Translations under genes and position numbers: made by a program
Shown: positions 23,254-33,517 of the stretch, piece after piece
How the letters are laid out: each line of letters opens with the position of its first letter
How positions within the stretch are numbered: position 1 is the first letter of the stretch
Notes under the pieces: generated by a model
Told to the model about the DNA's origin: nothing
What the model saw: the letters and a program-made list of their open reading frames with translations, nothing else
The model's database searches: none
Origin: Rhipidocladum racemiflorum
Taxonomy: Eukaryota; Streptophyta; Magnoliopsida; Poales; Poaceae
Direction of reading: 5' to 3'
Length of the DNA stretch: 64,000 nucleotides
NCBI GenBank assembly: GCA_036346355.1
Contig: CM070580.1
Coordinates: 24,481,374 to 24,545,373, forward strand

Positions 23254-23762
23254 TGTCGGGGATTGGCTATCTGGCAAAAGTCCACGGTACCCCCGTGAAA
23301 AGCTAAGCCTACCGACCAGGCAAAACTAAAAGAAGATGCTCGGGAGAATGAAACGAGCATCCCTCCTTCTCCTCCGAGCATACGCGTCCGCACCTTTACT
23401 CGCAGAAGTACCAAACACCCCCCCTCCCCCACGAGCAAGCATGCTCGTAGAGGCCACGACCTACTCAGGTGTTTGGTCGGAGGGCCCGGCGAACGCTACG
23501 AGGAAGGAAGGAGGCAACCAATCAGCCGAAGATCAAGGAAGATCATACCCGAAATTCAAACAGCGCACGAATCAAGGACGGCGGGTCACGGATATGGATA
23601 CATAGCGTGATCCCAGGAGGTAGTTGCCTTCTTTGTACCTATAGTCGTATTATTTAAACCCCCCTGAAGATCTGTAACAGGGAAAGGAAAAAAAGAGATA
23701 GAACACAATACACTGGAGTAGGGCTGTTATCCCGGCAGAGGGAGGCCCGAACCAGGATAAAC

Positions 23763-26676
23763 TGAAAGGATCGAGGATGGACGCCTAGAGGGGGGGGTGA
23801 ATAGGCGATTTACAATTTTCTAAAATCACGCAGCGGAAAAGAGATCGGAACTTCCGATATGGAGTCGGAGGTTCCGGTGTCTAATCGGAATATCCGATAT
23901 GAGGTCGGAATATCCGATTAGAACAGAGTCTAGTGAATTGCAAAACTAATTACGCCTAAACACAAATTAATTCTACTCAAAGCTAGCACAAGCAAGTATC
24001 AACAATTTGAAGTAAAGCTAGCTAGCGAAGTAATCAACCCTAGATAGATCAATTCAATACAAGATAGCAAAGTAAAGCAATAAGCACATGTAAAGAATTG
24101 ACACGATGATTTGTTTACCGAAGTTCGGACTTCCTCCAAGGAGGTTCCTACGTCTTCGTTGAGGAGGCTCGGTCACACTTGAGCCGGGTCTTTTCCAACC
24201 CTATTCCTCGCCAATCTCGGTCACACTTGAGATGTGGCTTCACTTCTTGATTTCTTCCCTTTCGGAGGTGAAATCGAACCTTCAACAAACTCCTCACGGC
24301 ACACCACACACTTTGGTTGCTCGTGAGCGACGCCTAGCCGTCTAGGAGTCTTCAAACTCCAAGAGTAACAAATCCAACAAATGGATGATCTTGGAAATGA
24401 ACTCTAGTGCTCAAGATGTATCTCAATCTAACACTCTTAGCACTAACTCTCACTTCCCACACCTCACTCAAAGAGGGATCACAAAGATCAAAGGAGAAGG
24501 AGCAAGGAGGAACACTCAATCCACTCCTAATCACAACACAAGTTTTTAGAGCTCTCTCTAGCTAATGAGATGACCAAGGAGCAACAAATGCATCACAAGG
24601 TAATCTCTCTATTCCACTAGCTCAACCTCTTGTTTAGCCCTTCAACAATATCCTCAACTCACTCTCCCAACCGGCCAAGGGGGGTATTTATACCCCACAC
24701 CCAAAGACTAGCCGTTGGAGCAAGAAAACTAGCCGTTTTACACACATCGGAACTTCCGATCCCAACATCGGAACTTCCGATCAGGCTAAAACTCCAGAAC
24801 AAACTCAATCCAATAAACACATCGGAACTAACATCGGAACTTCCGATACATCGGAACTTGCATCGGAACTTCCGATCTGGGCAGAGAGGCACCTTACGTA
24901 AAACCTTTCAAAAGTTTCTAAGTCTACATCGGAACTTCCGATCGACATCGGAACTTCCGATCTAACATCGGAACTTACATCGGAACTTCCGATCAGGCAA
25001 AAATCAGCACACTTGCAAACTAAAAACACCGATCGAACTTCCGATTTTCACGATCGGAACATCCGATTTGACCGAAGAGCACCCTTTTGAGTTTAACACT
25101 TATCGGAACATCCGATCCAAAGATCGGAACATCCGATCCTCACGAAGAGGTTCTAGACTCTCACCAACACACCACCGACTTACCGATGGATCGGAACATC
25201 CGATCCCCAATCGGAACATCCGATCCAGACAAAACGACAAACAACCCCGGTGTACGTGATGTGTATTGTGTCTCTCATCTATTTAAGGATAGATAACACT
25301 TGAGCACAGAGACACTTTTAAATCATCCACGTTGCATCCCTCTTAATAGTACGGCACGCCTATAACAAGACACTCTATCTAGTTACCTTTGACGCCGCAC
25401 GCGATCAATCCCCTTTGGGGTCTTTATGATCTTCAATCATACCTCATTTCCCCGGGATTGTCACATCGCTCTTTCTTGAAGTCCTCATGATTTACGATCA
25501 TCTTCTCTTCAAGATCATCACACAGCTCTACTTCTCTTTTACCGGATCATCACCCGGCTCTCACAACATCTTGTTCATCTCCTCTTGATGAACATTCTTT
25601 TCTTTCCTTCTCAACGGGATCTCCTCTTGACGTTCATCACCTCATGATGTCGTCCTTGTCCCGTTTCTTTATCTTAACCATCATTGGACCTAACCTGGCT
25701 CAATCATCACTTATGAAAATAGTTAGTCCAAGATGCATAGTTGTCTCAATCATCCTTGCACTCAATTAACACATAATGAATGCCTCCATAATGATTGAGC
25801 ACAACCTAAATCAATTTAAATGAATAATTGTATTTGTGTCTTAAGTATATTGATGCAACTAATGCTTCATTATACTCAAGAACTATCGATTATCCTTAAT
25901 CGATCACAGGAACACCATCAACTCATGATGCAATGTTCTTTGATGATTAGGAGATAAACGACTTCAATTTAAATCTTCATTTAAATTGACATGAGTATAT
26001 AACAATTACACGAGTTTTCATATACTCATGTTGATGGAAAGTAATGATCCATAATATGTGGAATGTATGGAAATGATCATTACTCTAAACCATCAATTAT
26101 AGAATAAACTCCACAAGTATATGTGCATACATATAATTGACCTTGAATCAATATGCACATATTCAATTTTATTGATTTGGAGCATATCCTATGATACCAA
26201 GAGTATACTACAACTATGCATGTTAAATGTATACTCAAAGATTTAGTTTCAATGTCTTGATCCTTTATATGTGGTAATGAGAAATAGATCAATGCAATGA
26301 AACATTAAGTTAGAGTGTGAACTCCCCCTAAATGTGTGCATCCATGAAATATATGGATTGGGAAACATGATACACAATTTTTGGTTAAAGCAACGGAGAA
26401 ATTCATACTTCAACTTAAATCCTAAGTATGCAATAAAATAATAAACATTGATACAATGCATACCTTGGGTTCTCCATTTTCTATCCAAATGTGAGGCTAC
26501 TAAACATAAGCTCAATAAATATGTTAGCCTCATTAAAAAGTAGATTTGTCAATGATCACCAATCATCCTTGATGAGATGAAAATAGTAATTACCTAAACA
26601 TTAGTCTCATATTAAGATTTGTCATTAATCACCAAAACCAACTTAATGGATCAACCTAATGGAGGTTGTACTTACA
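23763..26676. mobile_element. Nested 2.9-kb solo-LTR-like insertion
   Basis: The inserted block runs from TGAAAGGATCG to GTACTTACA, with TG...CA ends and a perfect 5-bp target duplication TAAAC (23758-23762 and 26677-26681). Comparison with the intact right LTR of element C proves the boundaries to the base. It has no protein-coding frame and no internal copy of its own ends, so a solo LTR of a long-LTR retrotransposon is the best reading. The start (cgcctagagggggggtgaatag) is a widespread plant repeat motif. Confidence 0.85.
23845..25225. repeat. Clustered palindromic TCGGAA...TTCCGA words inside the nested element
   Basis: The 15-bp word ATCGGAACTTCCGAT, a palindrome around one base, occurs many times between about 24745 and 25000. 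From about 25040 to 25220 the word changes to ATCGGAACATCCGAT. A third form, aatcggaatatccgat, is at 23880-23925. Spacing is irregular, with words partly overlapping or truncated. The ORFs over this stretch (SSDVSSDV-like) are by-products of the repeats. Confidence 0.9.
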
Positions 26677-26817
26677 TAAACACCGAGTCCCCCCTTTTTC
26701 CTTTTCTCCCGACCTTGGCATCGCTCGAACGACCTCCTTGGCCCGCACGACGGGGCTCTGTTGATCCCCCATTCAACAAGTAAGCTCGACGGGAGCCCGT
26801 TCTCCAATCGTCGGCGG

Positions 26818-26836
26818 TGGCGCCCGTCGTGGGGAT
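26818..26836 (+). other. Element C primer-binding site
   Basis: TGGCGCCCGTCGTGGGGAT lies directly after the left LTR. It has the TGGCGCC core seen in Tat/Athila-type elements. It confirms the plus-strand orientation. Confidence 0.75.
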
Positions 26837-26875
26837 ACGACAGCTTGATTCCCGTGCAGATCAAGATCCTCGAGG

Positions 26876-28476
26876 ATGCCAAACTCGGGAGACACTCGGG
26901 ACCTTTGCGTTTTTTACCACGTTGAAGATGACGACATGTACTACGCCGGCGACGGCGTGGCCAATGTGACCGATTCTATCGGTCACATTGAGTCTGGGAG
27001 CCTTTCCCCGGACACGGGAATGCGAGGACAGGACCTCCATTCCCCAGACATTACCCTCGGGGACCCCGAGGATGACTGCGACGGGCTCTACGATGGCCTG
27101 GACATACCGGACGACCTAGAGCTCGACCGAGAGACTGCATCTCAAGGGGATACAATGATGTCCCCGTCGCTTTCATCCCGCTCTCGTCAAGTCAACATGG
27201 CCGGGAGCCGTGCCGAGCCCGGGGAAGGATCCTCAGACGCTGCTAAGCGCGACCACTACGAGGCGGCCAGACTCCACCTAGAGGCGTCTTTGGGAAAGAC
27301 CCTCGCGAGCATTCGCCGCCAGGCGAAAGGGAGGCGCGCTTCCGCAGAAAGGAACTCTCGCGAGTACCGAACTCCCGATCGCACCCCGGAGCGCCGTCGA
27401 AGCTCACCACCGCCAATTCACCAGAAACGGGAACGGCTACAGGCCTTGGCGGCGGTCGTACGTGACCTGCGCAGTTTCCCCGAGCAAGTGGACCTAGAGG
27501 CCGTAGGCAAGGTCGTGGCCGAAGATCTGGAGAGGCTTGCCGCCGAACTAAAAGTCTCGGATCCTCCCCGTCACCGGGATGCCCGGAGTGTTTCCCGGGA
27601 CCATCGCAAACGCTCCCCCATGCGCTCGCACAAAGGTGAATCTCGGAGCCATGCTCGGAGATCACCCCAGACCGCTAACCTGATCCGGGAAAAGCCCCGG
27701 AACAGTTCCAGAGCAACCTCAGAGCGACACCCCTATGATCGCCCGGATTACGAGCGCTCTGAACGCTCCACGACCAAGCGGTCATCGGCACGACCGTCGC
27801 ATGAGGTCTTCTCTCGACTCGGCCCGCGCACGGGGCGTTGGGTGGAAGACTCGCGTGGAGGCCGCTACGACCGAGGGTTTCACCGCGAAACCCCGAGCTT
27901 CGGTTGCCAGGCCTTCACGAGCTCCCTCCGAAATGTCGCATGGCCGAACAGATTCAAGCCCGGCCACATCGAAAGATTCAACGGGACCCAGAACCCGGAC
28001 GAATTTCTCTCAATATATACTACCGCCATCCTCGCCGCCGGAGGCGATGAGGGGGTGATGGCGAATTATCTGCCGACGGTTACGGGCGGAGCCGTTCGTG
28101 CGTGGCTCTTCAATCGGAAGGAAGGATCCATACGATCCTGAGGCGGCTCGGCGCCCGCTCAAAGCAAATTTCGAGGCTGTTACATCCGCCGGGAAAGGAG
28201 CGCGACCTGGAGCGCTTGATACTGACGGATGGAAACCTGCGACAGTTCGTCAAAGGTTCATCCAGTCCGAAACTTCGATCCGAACATATCGGACGAGGCC
28301 ATCGTCCGAAGCTTTCAAGTTCGAGTGCGGGACGGCGCTTCACGGGACACGGAGATCCACCGGATCTAACGGCGAACGAGCTCTTCCGAATGGCCGATCG
28401 ATACGCCAACGCGGATGAAGCCGTCAATGGAAGAAAATGCTGGATGAAGGGAAGGCTGCCGCCTCGGCTGGCCTAG
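26876..28476 (+). pseudogene. Element C gag
   Basis: A 421-codon frame (26876-28141) starts with an acidic region, continues with an Arg/Ser-rich middle (about residues 130-300) and reaches the gag core (RFKPGHIERFNGTQNPDEFL, YLPTVTGGAVRAWLFN). The frame then shifts and the rest (TANELFRMADRYANADEAV) appears at 28102-28476 in another frame. No intact zinc knuckle was identified. This is the particle protein of the element. Confidence 0.85.
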
Positions 28477-28506
28477 AGACCTCGGCCCGAAAAAGGGCTC
28501 GAATTT

Positions 28507-29440
28507 GTGGACAAGAAGATCAAGAAGAAGAAGAAAAAGCAACCCTCGCCACCATGGTTGCCGCGGTGGAACAACAATGACCCGAGCAACCCAGTACTTA
28601 GCCGGGGTTTAACGCTCGGGAAGAGGACAACCACACAGGCCTCGAGCAGGCGACCAAGCGAACCAGCAGGCGACTCTCTTGTCACTTCACGGGCGCGCGG
28701 GCACGACCTCACGGAATTGCGAGCGTGGGCCTACCGCCTGGAAGCGATTTTACTGGCAGGGGTCCCATGCCGACGCTTCCAGAGCAGGGTGAAAATGGCA
28801 AAGGTAAACAGCGGCCGTGAGGAAAGTGAAGATGACATGAAATACCAAGAACCACGTAATCACATAGCTGTCATCTTGGGGCTCCTCGCCTACAAGTCCC
28901 GCCGACTTAAAGGACGTCGCAAGGAAGTGCACCATGTTACCCAGGGTAAGCCTCGGTCAAGGCAGGTGAAATGGTCCGAGATGTCCCTCACCTTCTCCAA
29001 GGACGATTGTCCCCTTGGGATGACCAAACCACAAAGGCTTCCGATGGTCGTGAACCCCACCAACAAGAATACCGTTGTCGGTCGGGTCCTCATAGACTCG
29101 GGAGCTCTTTGGACCTTATTTCGACCAAGGTTTTGGACGAGATGCGATTCCTCGTTCCAAAATCAAGAGTGTAGCCGTGCCCTTCTTCGGGATAGTCCCG
29201 GCACCTCGATCAAACCTCAGGGCAGGTCGTCCCGCCTGTGACTTTCGGCGGCCCAAGTAACTTCAGAGCGGAGCTAATCACCTTCGAGGTGGTAGACTTG
29301 AGTCGGCCTACAACGCCATCCTCGGCAGCCGGCCTTGGCCAAGTTCATGGCCGCCTCGCATCATGCGTATCGATGTCTCAAGATTCCCGGACGAGCGGAG
29401 TTATAACCATCAAAGGAACCACAAGTCCGCACTCAATTGC
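28507..29440 (+). pseudogene. Element C protease region
   Basis: A lysine-rich stretch is followed by the Tat-type pre-protease motif SLTFSKDDCPLGMTKPQRLP and the active site GRVLIDSGA. After a frameshift LDLISTKVLDEM continues in another frame, and TFGGPSNFRAELITFEVVDL in a third. The aspartic protease would process the polyprotein; this copy is broken in at least two places. Confidence 0.8.
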
Positions 29441-29759
29441 GACGAAAGAGCGTTGGATATGGTCGGTCGATTACCCACTCGCGGTCGACCAAGAGCCGAA
29501 GCATTCCGGCCTAAGCTTGCCCTCGGCTGGAGGAGAGACCAAGGTCGTTCGCTCAACGAAGTCGGAACGGCCAAGGTCGTTCATTTGGGATCTTCCTTAA
29601 GTCCCAAATAGGAACTCGAGCTCATCGCCTTCCTCGGGCAAGGTCGGATGTGTTCGCTGGGAACCATCCGACATGCCCGGGTCCCAAGGAGGTGATCGAG
29701 CACGAGCTAGCATTCACCGACAAAAAACGGTGAGACGAAACTTAGACGCTTTTCCCGGA

Positions 29760-31645
29760 AAAGCAGGCAATCATCAGGAGGAACTCGACAAACTCCTAAA
29801 AGTGGCTTCATCGGAGAGGTCGAGCACTCCGAGTGGCTAGCCAATCCGATTAAGTCGGGGAAAAAAGGAGGCAAGTGGCGCGTAATGCGTCGATCACACG
29901 GGTTTGAACGCGGCATGCCCAAAAGACAACTATCCGTTGCCTCGCATAGACCAATTGGTGGGCCAGCGGCGGAGTCACGAGCCATGAGCTTCCTAGACGC
30001 CTATTCGGGCTATCATCAGATCAGCCTATCACGCGGGGACGAGGAAAAGACTTCCTTCATCACCCCATTCGGTACCTTCTGCTATACGACCATGTCTTTC
30101 GGTCTGAGAAATGCGGGAGCAACCTTTCAGCGCCTCATGCAGAAAACTTTCACAGACCAAGTAGGTCGAAATTTGGAGGTTTATGTCGATGACATAGTTG
30201 TCAAAAGCAAAAGTACTTCGGGTCACATCGCTGACTTGGAAGAAACTTTCTGTAACCTCAATAAGCATCGAATAAAGCTAAATCCAGAGAAATGCGTGTT
30301 CGGCGTTAAGGCTGGCAAGGTGCTCGGCTACATGGTCGGGCCGCATGGCATTGGGGCAAACCCGGAGAAAATCGAAGCCATTGAGAACATGAGGTCGCCC
30401 ACATGCGTGAAGGAAGTACAAGCTCTGACCGGAAGAATGGCCGCCTTAAGCCGGTTTATCTCCCAGCTGGGGGAGCGAGGGCTACCTTTCTTTAAAGCCC
30501 TCCGCAAGCATGACGGCTTCACATGGACGGAGGAAGCTGATCGCTCGTTCAAAGAGCTAAAACAGTACATCTCCAAGCCGCCCGTCCTCGTCACACCCGC
30601 AGCGGGGGAAGAATTGCTACTATACCTGGCGGCAACCCCGCAAGCGGTAAGCGCGGTGTTAGCAGTAGAGAGAGATGGTACCCAGCGACCTCTCTATTAC
30701 GTCAGCGAAGTACTTCATGGACCAAAGGAGCGTTACTCTGAGGTCCAGAAATTACTATACTCGTTGCTGATGGCCTCCAGGAAGTTGCGCCACTACTTTC
30801 AAGCACACAAGATCGTGGTGCCAACCAGCTTCCCACTCCGGGAAATCCTGAAAAATCAGGACGCCAGTGGTCGCATAGCCAAGTGGGCAATGGAGCTCGC
30901 CGAGTTCGAGCTGGTGTTCTCGGCCCGCACGGCAATAAAATCACAAGTCTTGGCTGATTTCGTGGCAGAATGGTCGGCTCCGGCACCACCGGCCAGCGGA
31001 ACCAATGATTCGAGGGAAAACTCCTGGACGTTGTATTTTGATGGATCCCGAGCATACGAGCGCTCGGGGGCTGGCGTCGTCTTGATCTCCCCGGATGGAG
31101 AGCAACTTCAGTACGCCATCCAACTACATTTCGCCGCGACCAACAACGCGGCGAGTCTGAGCCTTTTGGCCGGGCTTCGGGCATGTAAATCGCTAGGAGT
31201 CCAACGGCTCACTGTGAAGGGCGATTCACAGTTGGTCGCGAACCAGGTCAACAAGGAGTATCAGTGTTCCGATACCTCAATGGCGTTGTACCTGGCCGAA
31301 GTAAGGAAGATGGAGAAATACTTCAAGAATTTCGAAGTAATCTACATCCCCAGGAAGGATAATTCCCTGGCCGACCAAATGTCTAAGGTCGGTTCCTCTC
31401 AAATCACCGCTCACGTGGTGCTTGTCGAGCACCTACATCAGCCCGCCATTCCCTCTGAAGAGGAGGCACCAGAGACCGGCGGTAGGGTCTCATTCCTCGA
31501 GCAAAGTGCAAATTGGATGACGCCATTCATCCAATACCTTGCACATGGGACATTGCCCGAGGAAGAAGCCGAGCGTTCCCGGCTAACAAGGCGATCTTCT
31601 CAAGATGATCGACCGATCGGCGACCTATACCGAAAGGCGCATTAG
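29760..31645 (+). pseudogene. Element C reverse transcriptase and RNase H
   Basis: The N-terminal RT part (29760-29980) is split between frames. From 29885 one frame is open for 586 codons and shows SFLDAYSGYHQI, FCYTTMSFGLRNAGATFQRL, the catalytic box EVYVDDIVVKSK, and then RNase H with TLYFDGSRAYERSGAGVVLI and VKGDSQLVANQV. The expected glutamate motif NNxAEYEAL reads NNAASLSLLAGL, so the RNase H also lacks a catalytic residue. Confidence 0.9.
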
Positions 31646-32747
31646 GAATCCTTTCCAGATCGTCTCTCGGGAGGAAGGCCGATGCCTTCTTCGTGATATC
31701 CACGAAGGAATGTGCGAAGCTCACTCGTCTTCGTAACGGCTTGTGAGCAAGGCCTTCCGATTGTTACTCTTGGCCTCACGGCCTTGACGGACGACGGTCA
31801 ATCGTAACGACCTGCCGAGCATGCCGATTCCATGCTCGCAAATCCCGTCAACCAAAGATACGCCACCGCAAACCATACCGCTTTCGTGGCCATTCTCGAC
31901 CTGGGGGCTCGACGTCCTTGGACCCTTTCCCCGGGGTCAGAAAGGCTGCAAGTATTTGCTCGTGGCCATCGACACTTTCACTAAGTGGATAGAGGCCGAA
32001 CCCGTCTCGACCATTTCGGCCCAGGCGGCCAAGAGATTCCTCCGCAGCAATGTGGTAACTCGGTTCGGGATACCCAACCGTCTTATCACGAACAACGGGA
32101 CCCGATTCACCAAATGAACTGTTCCAAAGTTATGCGAGGAGGTCGGGACCAAGGTTCTGTTTCGCCTCTGTGGCACATCCACGAGTAACGGAGCGGCCGA
32201 ACGAGCAAATGGGCGATTAGTTCAGGGCATAAAAGAGGGTCTTGAAAGCCTCGATCCAACACAGCGGCGATGGGTGGATGAGCTTCCCGCCGTTCTTTGG
32301 TCCGTCCGCACCACGACTAGTCGGGCCACAGGCGAAACGCCTTTCCAACTCTTCTACGGTACGGAGGCCGTTTTGCCTGCCGAAATTGTGCTAAGTTCCC
32401 CAAGGGTGCAGCTGGTCGATTCTGTCGACCAGGAGGTTGAACGCCTCCTCGACCTAGACCTCGTCGAGGCGACACGTGAACGGGCGTTGCTACGGTCTGC
32501 GATTTACCTACAAGCTCTCCGTAGGCACGCGGCCAGGTCAGTCCGACCAAGGTCCCTGCAAGTTGGTGACATGGTCTTGCGAAGACTTCAAGACCTGTCG
32601 AAGGCCAATAAGCTGACCCCGAGATGGGAGGGACCCTACACGGTCGTGTCCACAGCACGCCCGGGGGCTGTCCGCCTCGCGATGGAAGACGGTCGGGAGC
32701 TCGCCAGCACCTGGAACATTGATCAACTGCGTAAATTCTATGTTTAG
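31646..32747 (+). pseudogene. Element C integrase
   Basis: Fragments in different frames show WPFSTWGLDVLGPFP (first catalytic aspartate), IDTFTKWIEAEPV, and RLITNNGTRFTK, in which the second catalytic aspartate is replaced by asparagine. A stop follows at once. The C-terminal half resumes at 32274 (LPAVLWSVRTTTSRATGETP, FYGTEAVLPAEI, LTPRWEGPYTV) and ends WNIDQLRKFYV. It cannot work. Confidence 0.85.
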
Positions 32748-33517
32748 ACGAGTACTCCTATCTCGCGCCCCTTGCGTTCTTTCTAATAAAACATTTCCCC
32801 TCCTTCTCGCGTTTTGTCCTCGCTTTGTCGAACAAGCATCAGCACTGCAGACGAACTTATCCGACAAGTATGTGCGCACCATTTCCCTTGGCCCCCGGCC
32901 GGATGCTCGCCCAATCGTCCACTTTCCACAGTAGCTCTTCACTGTATGCGTGGTCGGGCGCAAGCATCCACTCTAAGCTCGGTTCAGTGACCTCTCGGGT
33001 ATGGCGGCTCTACGTATTGTTGATTTAAAGCTCGTCTGCTCTATGCTCACACTTCTCTCGACACAACCGACCTATTTAATTCATTCAAAAAATCGTTACG
33101 ACCAAAGCGACCCTTAAATTTTCCCATGAACAAACTCGTGCTCACAACAGTGAGGGCACGACCTTTGTCCATGGCAGGGGCTCCGTATGATAGGAACGTT
33201 CCGTCCCTTCTTCCAAGGATCCTTTGCTCGTATCTATGCTATATGCTCTTATGCAGGAACTTGTTTTCTTTTTCTGCAGAACCGGGATCATGTAAGCATA
33301 TGTTGAAGGCGAACTTGAGAAAAACAGGCAAGGACCCAGACACCTGCGAGTTTGCTCATTTAACCCAAAAGGTTGTTTTCTTTTTTACAGGAGTTACACG
33401 AGCTAAAAATCAAAGAAGAGCTAAGTCCTACGCTCGGCACGAAGGGCGACAAGCTCCTCCTTAAGGGAGTCGACCTCTGCCTCCAGTGTCCAAAACTTTC
33501 ACGAGCAAAGACGACCT
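32748..33517. other. Element C spacer after pol
   Basis: This non-coding stretch lies between the end of integrase and the antisense ORF. It has several T-rich acceptor-like tracts ending in cag (near 33285 and 33390), which could be splice-like sites on the plus strand. No protein family is visible. Confidence 0.5.

Larger units (their letters stand above)
23254..26816 (+). repeat. Element C left LTR, split by nested element
   Basis: The LTR starts TGTCGGGGATTGG at 23254, is broken after 23762, and resumes at 26682 (accgagtcccccc), ending at 26816. Subtracting the insertion and its 5-bp duplication leaves 644 bp, against 643 bp for the right LTR. The last bases read tcggcg where the right LTR has tcgaca, so the canonical CA end has mutated. 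The LTR holds the word GAGCAT/ATGCTC and a tattatttaaacc box near 23648. Confidence 0.95.

Noticed and set aside
24630..25296. Frames with TSELPI / SSDVSSDV repeats in the nested element
   Set aside because: They are translations of the 15-bp palindromic words, not a repeat protein.
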